From: Manihot esculenta
Taxonomy: Eukaryota > Streptophyta > Magnoliopsida > Malpighiales > Euphorbiaceae
DNA: 64,000 nt
NCBI RefSeq assembly: GCF_001659605.2
Contig: NC_035170.2
Span: forward strand, 31,166,020-31,230,019
Direction of reading: 5' to 3'
Within the stretch, counting starts at the first letter, position 1, and each line of letters begins with the position of its first letter. Below the pieces are notes generated by a model. The model was not told the DNA's origin. It saw nothing but the letters and a program-made list of their open reading frames with translations, and searched no databases. Positions 11,211-23,493 of this stretch are shown here, in pieces. A program made the translations under genes and the position numbers.

Positions 11211-11460
11211 TGGTTTAAGACTATGAACTGAGCCTAATAGCCACTTGGAGAAGTGACTGACTGAGTAACCGGGGGTGTATCACCCATGTACACAATCGCG
11301 TAAAAAGGTCAGTGACTTTTCCAAGCAAATAAGTTTCGATGGTCTAGACTATGAACAGAGCTAGTAGCCACTTGAACAAGTGACTAACTGAGTAACCGGG
11401 GGTGTATCACCCATGTACACAATCGCGTAAAAAGGTTAGTGACTTTTTCAGGCAAGGATA
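11211..11460 (+). repeat. Tandem repeat, 2 x about 125 bp, in the 3' interior of the Athila-type element
   Basis: Two consecutive copies (from 11211 and from 11340) share GAGTAACCGGGGGTGTATC, CCCATGTACACAATCGCG and TAAAAAGGT with few differences. They lie in the non-coding stretch between the pol fragment and the 3' LTR. Confidence 0.85.
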
Positions 11461-11770
11461 AGAATAAGTGCTGCTGAAAATAAAAATAAAAATAAAAAGG
11501 AAGAAAGAAGAAAAGGGGCAAGTCACTCCTAGGGGCTGCACTAAACCTAACATAAAAGAATAAGCATGATTGAGTCAAAAACCTTTCTCTTGACCATGGT
11601 AGGTGAAAGGAAACAAGGAAAGGAGAGGACGACCTTGGTGCATGTACTCTATACTGTGATACTTCAGCTTAGGAGTCTAGGGGGGCTGATTAAGTAGTAC
11701 TTAGGCTCAAAAGAAAAAGGAACTTGATTAACTAAGTTATTTGTTGCTTGAGGACAAGCAAAAAACTAGG

Positions 11771-11782
11771 TATGGGGGTATT
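11771..11782 (+). other. Polypurine tract region
   Basis: The G-rich run (GGGGG within TATGGGGGTATT) directly before the 3' LTR is the expected plus-strand primer site. Confidence 0.6.
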
Positions 11783-13304
11783 TGATCAAGCATAAATTAG
11801 CCGCATTTTTATTATCCTTTTTATTGCTTATTTACACATTTTTTAGTTTAATTTATGGTTTTTATCTTGTTTTTACAGAAAAGAAAGAAATTGAAAAATT
11901 GGAGAAAAAGTGCAGAAAATTGACAGAAAAGTGATTGGGTCAGTGATTTGCCCAAAACACTCAAATCACCGGGCAAATCACTTTGACAGCAGAAACCTGG
12001 AGGCAACAGGCAGAAGTGATATGGGCAGTGATTTGCCCAAGACACTCGAAGACACTGGCCAAATCACTCGCAGAAGACAGAGAGCAGAAATCTGGACTGA
12101 CTCACAGAAAAGTGATTGGGTCAGTGATTTGCCCAATCACTTGAAGAAACTGGTCAAATCACCGGGCAAATCACTTTGACAGCAGAAACTGACAGCAAAG
12201 CGGGAAATTGGGCAGAAAACAGAAATCCGAATTTTCAGATGTCCAAATCCAACCCAATCACTACCAACATAAAACCAAGAGCCACGAAAGAGCTTCTCAT
12301 CCAAGGAATTCCAATTGCAATTAAATTCAACATCAAAAGAGGAGTCAAACACCAAATCAAAAAGGGATTTCAAAACCCTAGATAGATAGAATCCTTCAGC
12401 TATAAAAGGAGAGCCTCCAAACCAGCAAAGGCATCTTCTGATCAGCAACTCAACTCGTCAGAAACTCTCCAGAAATTCTGCAGCTTCTTCCCTTTTTCTC
12501 TTCTTTCTTTTGTGTATTTTGCCCACCATGAGTGGCTAGTTTCATTCTTTTCTAGTTGAAGTTGGTGAATTTCAGATTTTGTGATGAATTGGGAGATTTA
12601 AATCTCCATTGTTAAACTCTTATTTACTTTCAATATTTATGCAATTTGATCTTTCCATAATTATTATTTTGCTTTTAGAATCAATAAGGGCCATTGCTTT
12701 TAAATTGCTTAAGTAATATTGTTTGAATAATTTAGGTCCGTAATTGCTTAGGTTGTTCAAATACACATTTAATCAAATTGCATAATCTAAACTTGACCAC
12801 GCGGTTGGCAATGATAGAATTGGGTTTCTCTAAGTCTTAATGCAGTCAACAGTTGTTCGATGTTATAATGCCCCAAGGACGTTCCTTGGCAACTTGTTGA
12901 TTAGTGTTTAATTAGCGAACGTTTCCTAATCAAACTAGAACTAAGGAGGAATTTAGATTGTGAGAAGTGTCTTCTACATCCTAAACCAATTTATTGAGAT
13001 AAATAGGAGTATTAAAGAATCAATTATCAATTCTAAACAATCTGAAATAGATCCATACTTCAACTAGAAGCTTTTCATCCATTGATTTACTCATCTTTAA
13101 ATTATTGCTTTCTTTTGCTATTTAGTGTTAATCTATCAACTCAAACCCCCCTCTTTTAATTACTTGTTATTTACTTGACCTAGTCATTATTATGAAAATC
13201 ATTGGTGTCAATTCCCTGTGGTTCGACCCTATTGCCACTATCTACAAGTTTATTGTTGATTGTTTAATAGGTTTATTTTTGACGGTTTCGACAACCGCTT
13301 ATCA
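11783..13304 (+). repeat. 3' LTR of the Athila-type element
   Basis: About 1522 bp, beginning TGATCAAG and ending CTTATCA, with TATAAAAG at 12401-12408. It carries an extra GTGATTGGGTCAGTGATTT segment relative to the 5' LTR. It is followed directly by the CTATT duplication. Confidence 0.92.
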
Positions 13305-13757
13305 CTATTACAGCAAATTCTTCGTACAGAACTATTTCTCAAAACCATCCAATGAAGATCCGTTATATTAAATTTTGATTCCATTACATTGTCTTACAAA
13401 GTACTAAACATAGCCATAATATTTTCACGAACTCGTGTGTAAGAAGAGAGCAAAAGTTCTGACACTTCCATGGAGATAAAATAGACTAATAGAGTTTGTG
13501 GATCATAAGATTAAACAATCTAAACATTGATACAGGAAGCAAAAGATCACAGATATACACAAAATTCAGTAACTTCAACTTAAGTGCTATCTGAAATTCA
13601 TATTCTCTTGCTATAGAAGCAAACTTCTATGGAGACCGAGGAAATCACCTTAGTTCTTGACTTTCTCTACGGGTACAAAAATCAACAGGAACTAAACCAC
13701 CTGAAGGACTAGAAGAAAAAGGAGCAAAGAGTAGTGAGTTTCTTCTGTTTTGATCAT
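13305..13757 (-). other. 3' flank of BIG BROTHER
   Basis: No other gene seen. This stretch must include the BIG BROTHER 3' untranslated region (transcription runs right to left) and its polyadenylation signals, then the right target duplication of the Athila-type element. Confidence 0.5.
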
Positions 13758-16664
13758 TTAGTTCTTTGATTCGTCGCCAAAAACCTCGTTGTTGCAAACT
13801 GGACATACCTGAAGAAACAAATCGATAGTAGGACATGGAGGCTATTAGAAGCTGCAAAATGCAGAATTCTGAAGGCTTTTCTTTTTTTTTTTTCGCTTCA
13901 AAGATGACAATGACTGACCTTGTTGATACTGAGCCACTTGGTGATGCACTCGGAATGGTACACATGCTTGCATGGCAGTTTCATTTGCTTGTCCCCTCTT
14001 TTGTACCTCATCTGGCAAATCACACATCTGTTTTTCACAAACAATAACAAGAAACAGTAAACACCTAACATCAATAATTCGTGTTATCAAAATTGTAATC
14101 AGAAAATTCAGAGATGCAAAAAGAATTCTGAATTTACTAAAGATGAGGAAAAAATGAAACAAGATATACGCCATACACATATAGATATAAGTAAAGCAAA
14201 TATAATGGTTGCAACTGCAATTTTCAGTTAAAGAAAATAAATATTCCAAAACTTTACCTTTCCCCAGATTTTTTTCTTGAGAAAAAACTTCCAAACTTGC
14301 ATTTTGAGGTTGGAAGCAAACTAATAAGTTCTTGTGAGAGACCTCTACTTTGTGTTCCTACTGCCTCACCTAAGTCGAGTAATTCCTGTGGCACTAACAG
14401 ATTCAGCAATTAAAATTTGGAATTTTCTTGGTAATATTCAATATTGAAAGGCATAGACTAAAGAAATTCACATGAATATCAATATCAAGAACATCATCCA
14501 ATTTGGAAGGAAATAACAAATTATCCAATGAAACTTTTACTAAGGTTCCACTGGTTCCCTACTTATAAGTTTGACATGTTTGTGCAACTCTAAAAGCCAA
14601 CCAGCCAAGCAAATGTCTATCCATAATTAGTATTCACCAACCCACTTCTTATGTGGAAAACATTGTTAAGCAGAATAATCATGAAAAAGCATGACTTCAA
14701 AGCAAAAGCAGATTGCAAAAATTTGTTGTCTTGCAAATGCATAGTCTAGGACATAAAAGATAGCTCACATGAATTATCTTTTAAGAATACTCATATAAAA
14801 TCTGATAAAATAGTTTTTAAGTTGTACGAATCAACTGGCATGCCAGCCCTTCCATAGTGGATTGCAGTTAACCCCAGATTTCGCACCATTACGATGACAA
14901 TATTGAACTCTATTAAAATAAAATGCAACTCACTGAAAGGAAGAGAACCAGATGAAGTTACATAGCAAACCTCGTAAGTCATGTTATCTGGATCAATATC
15001 ATCTTGCCAAACACCCTGCAAAATTTAGACAAACCACCTGAAGGTTAGTTAGTCTTTACAACAGAATGGACCTTACCACTATGCCAACAACAACTGAGCC
15101 TTAATACCAAACAGTGAGACTCCAAAAGAATGTGCATCACTTTGCAGCAGAAAAATCAGTTGACATGCACAAATGCATTAGCAAGCTAGTTTCATACCTG
15201 AGGACTATCGCTGCTTGTACGATTTGGGATGCCTGTAAAATGTGGGCAAAAGATTCAAATGATTGGAAATGTAGTTAAAAGAAGTGGACAATAAGGACAA
15301 TGAGAAGAAATTCTATAAAATTCCCAATTGATATACATGTATACAAAATCAACCAGAAGGAAACAACTTTATTCAAATATCAACCAAGTGACATACATTC
15401 AGGCCAGCAGCAAAAAATTAAATTAAGGAAAAGAAAGCTCTTTTGCTTTTAAAAAAGATATTTGGCACTATTGAACTTCAACCAATCACTAGAACTCTAA
15501 AAATTGGGAGATCCTTGATACCAGGGCCTCAAAATTATATGATTCAGAGGATAATAGTAATAATAAAATTTTACTAACATTCTTCTGGAGGAGTATGCAC
15601 GGTGACAGCTGCATCTCTTTCAGACTGTGTATCTGCAGTTGTGGGCTCCTCCATGTTCACCGGTGAAGGGTATTCCCAAGCTCCCCTGCCGATATCCATT
15701 CTTGGTAAAGGATCATTTACCTCATAAGGACTGTAATAAGAGGCAGTCCCTGGACCAGAGAATCCATATTTATATGCATTCATGTTCATTGTCCAATACG
15801 CATTCTCCTGAAGAGAAAGAGATGAAAAAGGTCATAGAGAGGGCAAGCAAATATCAATTTCCCTGTAATCTAGTAATACAAGTATGCATAAGCACAGCAT
15901 GCACAAAAGATTGTTGAGACACCTAAGCATATGAAAGAATTATGCTAATATTCATAGATGGCATAGTTGCATTCATAAATAATGGACCAAAAGAAGGCCA
16001 CCATGGGATATGGGTGAGCCTTGCAGAGCATATAGATTACTTCTAAATGATGCTATCTCATTAATATAGTTAAATAAGCATCCTGGTAACAGCTTAAGCT
16101 TTTGAATTAGTGGTTGGTGAAATGTCCACATATGATATGGAAAATCTTTTGGTTCATTTGAAAAGAAAATGGCAAACAGAATTGTCAGTTCAAAACTTAC
16201 CCTTAAATATCATTTGTAAGTGTTATGTACAAATATATGTTTTTCTTTTCTTTTCTCATCTAATTATGCCCATTAGTCTCTCTGAAAAAGGCGTATATAT
16301 GTACAAGTAACAGAATGTACTCTCTCTACGTAAAAAAGGCGTATGTATGTATCCATTGGACAAATTGAATAAATATTCATCTGGGACATGGATCTAACTA
16401 GTTAACCAAAGAATTGACAAAAGCATGTGCAAAATTATTGGAGATTTTGGATGGTCTTTCAGAAAAATTTACTTTAGCAGTTATTCGAACTCGAACTAAA
16501 ATGGGAAATTTTGGTACCTGAACCTGATCATGCACTGTTCCAGTGTGATCATAATGTACAGGCACATGTGTTAGCCCCTCAAAGAAGTCCATGAAGCTTT
16601 CAGTGACAGTGTAAGGAAAACCAGTGTTTATGTAATGCACCTCCATTTGACTATTGGCATTCAT
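13758..16664 (-). CDS. BB: E3 ubiquitin ligase BIG BROTHER (RING-H2), seven exons, 245 aa
   Basis: Exons in minus order: 16524-16664, 15579-15807, 15198-15232, 14971-15015, 14258-14385, 13919-14027, 13758-13808 (738 nt). All introns are GT..AG and in phase. The first exon could instead end 6 nt later at a second in-frame donor (GTACC). The protein follows Arabidopsis BIG BROTHER (248 aa) throughout: TGFPYTVTESFMDF, ENAYWTMNMNAYKYGFSG, VWQDDIDPDNMTYEE, LGEAVGTQSRGLSQELI, then a C-terminal RING-H2. Zinc ligands fall at C194, C197, C212, H214, H217, C220, C231 and C234 with C-x2-C, x14, C-x-H-x2-H-x2-C, x10, C-x2-C spacing, so the ring is intact. BIG BROTHER ubiquitinates growth regulators and limits organ size by shortening the proliferation phase. 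The identification is strong. Confidence 0.93.
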
Positions 16665-16811
16665 TGTGAAGGAAGCCCACTATTTTCTTTTCTTTTTGAA
16701 ACAAAACAAAGCTGCAAATTCCACCAAAAGAAAATCACCAAATGACCAGCAAAACATCATCAATATTCAATACGCTATCTGTCAATAATTGGTAAATATG
16801 GAGATGAAACT

Positions 16812-16838
16812 GTCTCTCTCTCTCTCTCTCTCTCTCTC
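16812..16838. repeat. (TC)n microsatellite
   Basis: About 13 consecutive TC units in the leader region of BIG BROTHER. Confidence 0.95.
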
Positions 16839-17521
16839 CCCCTAATGAAGGGTGAAAAACAGAATTCATATTTGAAACAAACAAAGAAAACAATATCAAA
16901 TCCAATTCTCGACTGTATCTTCCTCACATTTACTTTCACATACATTAGAATTTCTCTAGTTCCTGCAACGTATCAGTGAAAGCCAAATCCCATTCTCCTG
17001 CAAAACAACAAAGAATTGTAACTCCAATCCTAGAAAGCGAAAAATAACAGAATGACTGGAATTCCAATGAATTTAATTGGACAAAAATTCTAAAATTTAG
17101 GCACAAAAGGGGCTAAAGTGACAAAGATTGACGCAGCGTTCAAAGCTAGTAGATCAAATGAGTTAAAATTCTTATATTGAAGTCAAAATACACATCAATT
17201 CTTGGTCACCCTTTTGGCAACAAATGAAAATGCTGGGAAAAAAATAGAAAGAAAATAAGAATATAATTTTCAACTTTTGCAGACAAAAAATAAAACAAAT
17301 GAAAACTTATTCAGAGCCTAAAACAACAATCTTCGCTAACCACAGCTAACCTCTAAAAAATTATTTTAAAAAAACAAGGGTCAACCAAGAAAACAAAAAT
17401 TAACCGCAAGATACACACAGATTTATTTTCTTTTTCGTTTTTTTTAACTCCACTTTCTCAGCAACCAACCAACCAGAGAAAACAGAACTTCTGTTACTTT
17501 TTTTTCCCTTAACTTTTTAAA

Positions 17522-17587
17522 GAATTCGTACCTCAGACAACAAAATCTACTTTTTAACGAATTCGTACCTCAGACAACAAAATCTCT
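17522..17587. repeat. 37-bp direct repeat in the BIG BROTHER leader region
   Basis: GAATTCGTACCTCAGACAAC begins at 17522 and again at 17559 and continues identically through AAAATCT. Each copy carries a potential minus-strand 5' splice site. Confidence 0.85.
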
Positions 17588-18010
17588 GCACTTTCCACCT
17601 GCAAAAACTCTCCAAGAAAATCTAATAAAACAAAAGAGTTAAAAGGAAAAAACGTTACCATTATAACAAGAAAATGCCATTGAACACCATAATCACCAAC
17701 AATAAGCTAAAAACGCACATATGAAGAGATTGTAAAGGAGAATTTGGTACATACATTGACGAAAACTGGAAGTGATTCTTAGATTAGAGTAAATGGGCAG
17801 ATTTGGAAGCAAGAAAAGGGAAGATTGAGAGAGGAAGTGATGGAAGGGAAAAGAAGAGAAGAGAAAGAAAAGGGTTGAAAGGAAAGAGAGAAACAGACAA
17901 TGGGAAGAAGCTCACTCTCTATCTCTGTATGTGTGTTTGTATGCGAAGCCTTTTTGTTGAGAGAGAGAGAAGCAGAGAGTGAAAGTGAAAGTGATCGCAG
18001 AGAGTTTTCA

Positions 18011-20171
18011 GTTTTTTTTATTATGATTTTATCTTTATTTGTTTATTTTTTAATGCTAGGTTGCTAGATGGACTTAATAAACGTTGTCGTTTCTGTTTTT
18101 CCCTTTTTTAACAATTGACTCCGTCCATGAGTTTTATATAAACGTTGTCTTTGCCCAAAAAGGCAGAAAGAGTCCATTGCTGCCGATGGCTCGACGCAGC
18201 TTCAATCTCGGCTAATCCCCCGGTGTTTGTTCTTCAGTGTGGTTTATATAGAGATTTTGTTTCTCGTCGGTGTTTTGCAGTGTCAGAATCCTAATCCAAA
18301 CTATGGTCATTGACTGTCGAGATTCGTCGGCTAATCATAAAATAATTGAAAAAGGTGAAATAACCTTCTTCAGTCAATTATCCTCACAGTTGTTTTGAGA
18401 GTTGGGTGTGAAAAATTACAACCCTTCATTTATTGATATTCGGACAAAGGGATTGAGCCATATTAATATTATAAAATATAATATTTTTTTTTAAAAAGAA
18501 AAAGAAATTAAATGCAATTGCAATTTGTGTAACCAGACAAAAGGATGCAACCAAGCCCATGCCTCCAAGTTACAATGGTTAAATTCTCTCTTAATTGCAT
18601 CTTCTGTAACTCTACAGTTTGCTTGGAAGAGAAATTCCAGGCCATGCGTAACTTGAAAAAGTGACTGGTGTTAATATTTTTCAGATTGAAAATTATAATA
18701 TTGATAATTTATTAAATATATTTTAAATATTAAATTTTAATATTTTTTAATGTAAAGTGATTGATATGTATAAATAATAAACTAGTAAAATAGATAAATA
18801 TAATAAATTATTTAAAATTTAGAATAATTGGATAAAAATATATGTTTTTTTGTGTATATTAATTTTTATATTATAAAAAAAATAAAATTAATTATTAAAT
18901 TTTAAAAATTTTATAATTATAAGTGCGATAGAAATCAATTTATTTATAAAAAAAGTGAATTTTAATGAAAAATTAAATGATACAGTGTGCAAATTTTGTT
19001 TTTTATGAGACTGCACATTAACCTATTAAATATTTACCACACCTATTTTACCCTTAATTTAGTTTTTTTAATATTTTATAATACTTTTTTACTTTTATAA
19101 AAAACTAATTTCGTAAGTTTTATTAATAAAACATTATATTTATTAAAATGATTATAATTTATATTAAATTAATAATAAATTTTAACAAAATGATTATTTT
19201 ATTTTTCATGAATTAATTTATATTTTCTCAATTTTTTATTATTTTATTATGCATTAAAGATTAAATTCTAAAGTGTCTTAAAATTTCACACTCTCACTAG
19301 TAATCTCATAATCAATTTGAAATTTTTGATTAATTTGAAAAATTAAAATAAAAAAATCACAATCAATTTATTTTTATTTATTTCATTACAACTCAAAATT
19401 TCAAAAATCAAATTTAATAAATATTAAACAATTTCAATTAAAAATTATTTTTTTAAAAAAGAGTTTTTTAATCATTTTTATAAAATAGGTTAGGTATAAG
19501 AATAAGTTAACTTTTATTCAATCAAATTTTTATTAATTGAAATAATTTTCTGTGTGCTTCGGACTAAATTGACTTATTTTATTAAGTTTTTATTTAATTT
19601 ATTAAACTTTATGATTTAAAATTTAACTATTTTTAATCTGACCTTTATTATTTTGTTGTTTTTTTTTTTTTTTTTTGATGTTTATTTTGTTGTTTTTTAA
19701 ATCCTTTGTTTTGTAAAAAAATATTATCTTGAAATTTTACGTCTAAAGTTTTAAACTTTCACATCTATACAATATTTTTTTAAAAAAAAAAAATCTATTT
19801 AGTCGAAAATAATTATTTTTTAAAAAAAAAATTAATAGCATGAGTTATTTATTTTTTTAATAAAGGAACAACATTTATTATTTTAAATTTAATTTTTTTT
19901 AAAATACAAAATTGCTTCCGCCACAATTCTAACTTGTGGATTGCCATCCAACAAGAATTTACATGACTTCCAATCTTAATATCATTTTATTAAATTTGCC
20001 CAACCTTTTCCTTTTGTCCATACAGAAAAATGCTTATGCAGGGACCCACCAAAATTCACAAATAAATAAATAAAAACACATAAAAAATAATTAACAAAAA
20101 GCCTCCCATTGCCTACTTCTCATCTCTGCACCTAAACTCAGTGAATAAAGGGCAGGTCTTTAGCTTAAGAT
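18011..20171. other. AT-rich intergenic DNA
   Basis: No gene supported. A moderately GC-richer patch at 18170-18330 may belong to the BIG BROTHER promoter or to a lost gene. The rest (18480-19960) is very AT-rich with long A or T runs and no clear repeat boundaries. Confidence 0.45.
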
Positions 20172-20282
20172 ATGCAAAAGCTCCTCTCAACTAGAAGAGA
20201 GTGGATTCTCCCCATGGGGCCAGAAGAAGCCCTGGTTTGCAAGCAAGGAATTGATTTTTCCTGCCATCCACCTGTCTCTTGA
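20172..20282 (+). CDS. Candidate small ORF, 36 aa
   Basis: ATG at 20172, preceded by an in-frame TAA, opens 36 codons ending TGA at 20282. The predicted peptide starts MQKLLSTRREWILPMGPEEA and ends with GIDFSCHPPVS. It has two cysteines and no signal peptide. The sequence is markedly richer in G and C and in varied codons than the AT-rich DNA on both sides, and about 130 bp of similar texture precede it, as expected for a transcribed leader. I do not recognise a family. It could be a microprotein, an upstream ORF of an unseen transcript, or the remains of a larger gene. Confidence 0.35.
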   Translation: MQKLLSTRREWILPMGPEEALVCKQGIDFSCHPPVS

Positions 20283-21824
20283 TCCTTGATCATATTGGTG
20301 ATGGGGAAAAAAGCTAGTCAAAAACTGAGGAAAAGGATAATAATTGAGCATCTCATACAAATTTTAGTGTATCCCAAAGTGGTATTGGTCTGAGTCAACT
20401 TCATTAAAGCAAAGATTAAGGTTTTAACAAAGCTTTAATCCAATCAATATTATAATGTGATGATTCTGTATATGGCATTCTATTGTATGGATTTTGTACC
20501 CTTCTTTACCCAACATAGATCTGTTATGTTATTTATCAGAAACTTTACATGTTTTATATGTTGTGATGTACTCAGGATCTGTGTCTATTGTAAAGAAATA
20601 TTAATTTCATGCAATAGAAATAAACTCTTGTTGGAGAAAATTTGTTCCAATATGTTCAAGAGATTAGAATATTTGTACATTACAAAATCTGCAGGAAACT
20701 TAGGAGTGGTAAATTATGCTTTTAATTTTAGAAAGACTGAAATAAATATAGTTTAAGTTTAAACATAAAATCCAATTCAAATAAGAGCACTGGCACTCAA
20801 AACCCTGCTTACCCAGACTGCTGTTTTGACGTCATTTCTACATCGAGAAATAATCATTAATCTTGTAGTGCAATGGACTTGAACAAACGAGCAATTTCCT
20901 CACTCCATAATCAACAATGAGTCTATAACATTGTCCTTTGAAATAAAATATGACATGCAATTGATAGATGCAATGAATTTTCAGGAATTTCTTTTGCCTT
21001 AAATCATTATATATCTAAAACTCGCTCACCCAACTAATCAAAATTTGCACTGAATTAACCTTTAAAAAAATAAAATAAAATGCCTTCTCCCTCAAGTATT
21101 AAAGACGGCTTTCTTCTCGAAGCGCACCACTGATGAAAAGAAAAGACATCCATGTCTAATCAAGAATTTCAATGCAAGTGTCGTTCCATAAAGGGTTATC
21201 TACAAGGATTCTTCCATTTCTAGCATTTCTAGATCCTGGAGAACAGATTTATTTCTGAACCATACAAGAACCCAAATGCATTTATATAGCCATATCATAT
21301 CATCTCCAATGATAAGTTTTTACCTAACTAAGATGCATGATTCACCTGTTATATAATGCAAAATAAAAACACTGACGATCAAAGCATACAGTAACAGCAT
21401 CAATAGATAATTTTGTAGCAGGGGCACGAAAACCAACCCCACTTTCAGAAGGCCAAAACAAGAATATTAAGAAATGCTAACACATGCAAGACTACCAGAA
21501 ATTTCATCCATAGCTGAATATTTTCCCATTCTCAAACAAGAAAAATATTTAAACTTCAAAATAAAATATCTCATGAATTGATATTGGGAAAAGAAAATCC
21601 CTCAAATATATATGGAACTTCAAAAAGCATTAGTGGCATTGGCCACAACTCATATAAATTGGGTTTGAAAAGATAAATGAACTCCTTCCGAATGTAAAAT
21701 TGGGTCTGGGGAGCAAACTCCCCCCTACAAACGAATTATTTGAAGAAAAATTCGCCGGTCTAAATTCTCGTAAGTGAAGATTTTCATCAACATCTAAAGC
21801 TAAATGGAGAAACCTTGGAGCAGC
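20283..21824. other. Intergenic, including the 3' UTR of the ADP/ATP carrier
   Basis: No supported gene. The open frame at 20457-20756 is Cys/Phe/Ile-rich without motifs and looks like chance. The right end (about 21600-21824) should be the 3' untranslated region of the minus-strand carrier gene. Confidence 0.45.
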
Positions 21825-23482
21825 TTAAGCACCTCCAGATCCATACTTCTTGCCAAAGACGATCAGCTGCAACTTGTCATAGCCAGCAAGGACACCAGCA
21901 CCAGCAACGGCTCGGAGAATGTTTGCTCCTGCACCCTTGAAGAGTGACTTTGCACCCTCATTCTTCAAGATCTGAGAGAAGGCATCAAGAGAGCTCTTGT
22001 ACTTGACAGCTTCACCAGAGGTCATCATCATTCTTCTCCGAACAGTATCAATGGGATAGGAGGCAAGACCAGCACCATTAGTGATAAGCCAACCAAGGGC
22101 AAAGCTAGCAAAGAAACTATCCTGTAATCATTAGAAAGAATAATATGTTAATAATACTCAAACTTTATGGCACCATTTTAACAGTTTGGATGATCTCCAA
22201 GCCCAGGAAAAATATATAGCTTCTAAGTCCTGGGGGAAAAAAAACACTTGACAATTGTTTTGAAAGAGAAACATGGTAAAAATAACTGCACTGTTAGCTT
22301 CCTGAATCAAGATGGGCAACTGGAGAAACTTAATAGCGTGAACTAAGAACTTATTAAACAATATTGAAACTATTTTGATAATTAAAAACAATATATAGAT
22401 AAATATACTCATTAGCAAGCATATACTCAATATCAATAAAACCAATCTTGCACCCATCAGCCATTCAATTGAGAAAAAGGAAGCATATCACTAACCTGCA
22501 AGTTTCCAGTCAACACCACAGGCTTCAGAGAATCGTACATTCCAAAATACAGACCCCGATAAACAATGATTCCAACACAAGAAATGTTAAAACCACGGTA
22601 AAGCCCAGCAATACCATCAGATGCCAAAGTCTTTCTGTAGACATCAACAAGCCCATTGAACTGCCTCTCTCCTCCCTTCTTTGCCGCCTTGGCATCATTG
22701 GCCAAACGGGTTCTAGCATAGTCTAAGGAGTAGACAAAGAGAAGGGAAGAAGCACCAGCAGCACCACCTGATGCCAAGTTACCTGCAAACCATTTCCAAT
22801 AACCATCTCTGTCTTTCTTAAAGTTAAAGAGCCTCTTGAAGTAATCTTTGAATGCAAAGTTCAAGGCCTGATAAAGACACACAGCAGCTATCAGCATAAA
22901 GAGACCACAAAAGAAAAGGGAAAAAAAGTGAGCAAAGTAAAGAGAACTACAAAATGATAAAAGAATATACTAGCTCACCTGGGTAGGGAAGTAACGGATG
23001 ACATTGGCTGTGTTTCCTCTCCACAATGAAATAATCCCTTCATCCTTCATTGTTCGCTTAAAACAATCACCAATGCCCTTATAGGGCTCTGATAGTCTTC
23101 CAGTTTTAATCATCTCATCTTGGTTTTGAATCAAGAGCTTAACACGCTCAATTGGAGCAGCAGCTGTCTTTGATACAGCTGCAGAGACTCCACCCATAAG
23201 GAAATCAATAGCAAAACCAGCAAAACCTTTCTCAGAGGGAGCCTGGACACAAACAGAAGATGCAGTTGATGGAACAATAGATAGGTCAGAAGTAGCACCA
23301 CATCCTCGCACCACAGAATATTGGAATGCAGCATTAGAGTAGTTGCCATGGGCACGTGTTCGGTAACTAGCAGGCCTCTTGTAAGCTCCATCATAGCAAT
23401 GGAAATCTTGGGAAACACTGGAGTGAAGGAGCTGACCAGCTACCTTCTGCATGACAGTTGGATATTGAACTTGATCAGCCAT
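21825..23482 (-). CDS. AAC: Mitochondrial ADP/ATP carrier, three coding exons, 390 aa
   Basis: Exons in minus order: 22979-23482 (residues 1-168), 22496-22867 (169-292), 21825-22121 (293-390). All junctions are GT..AG and in phase 0. Residues 1 to about 85 are the plant-type N-terminal extension rich in Ser, Arg and Tyr. The carrier core follows with three repeats: PIERVK at 110-115, SLDYARTR in repeat two, and PIDTVRRR in repeat three. The nucleotide-carrier signature RRRMMM is at 320-325, which separates ADP/ATP carriers from other mitochondrial carriers. The length fits plant members (about 380-390 aa). The protein exchanges cytosolic ADP for matrix ATP across the inner mitochondrial membrane. 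No defect is visible. Confidence 0.96.
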
Positions 23483-23493
23483 TATGATTTTCC

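Larger units (their letters stand above)
6557..13304 (+). mobile_element. Non-autonomous Athila-type (Ty3/gypsy) LTR retrotransposon
   Basis: Complete element bounded by two LTRs and the 5-bp target duplication CTATT (6552-6556 and 13305-13309). Both LTRs begin TGATCAAG and end CTTATCA. The primer-binding site after the 5' LTR matches the 3' end of plant tRNA-Asp, which is typical of the Athila/Tat lineage. The interior keeps the N-terminal gag start, scrambled gag remnants and an aspartic protease region with the beginning of the reverse transcriptase leader. Reverse transcriptase, RNase H and integrase are missing. A G-rich polypurine tract precedes the 3' LTR. It must therefore have moved using proteins from a relative. 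It sits about 450 bp beyond the BIG BROTHER stop codon. Confidence 0.93.
16665..18010 (-). promoter_or_regulatory. BB: 5' leader region of BIG BROTHER with at least one intron
   Basis: Between the ATG (16664) and about 18000 lies non-coding sequence with a GA-rich stretch (17820-18000, minus-strand CT-rich) typical of a plant first exon. Candidate donors on the minus strand are CAAT|GTATGTACC near 17755 and a duplicated CTGAG|GTACGAA near 17530 and 17567. The acceptor before the ATG was not fixed. No other gene seen. Confidence 0.5.

Noticed and set aside
13845..14294. 149-codon minus-strand frame overlapping the RING exon
   Set aside because: It is in a different frame from the RING-H2 coding sequence and reads through introns; the spliced BIG BROTHER model explains the region.
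20172..20300. microRNA precursor
   Set aside because: Only a stem of about 12 bp (AAGAGAGTGGAT with ATCCACCTGTCTCTT) could be drawn, and no known mature plant microRNA sequence was recognised.
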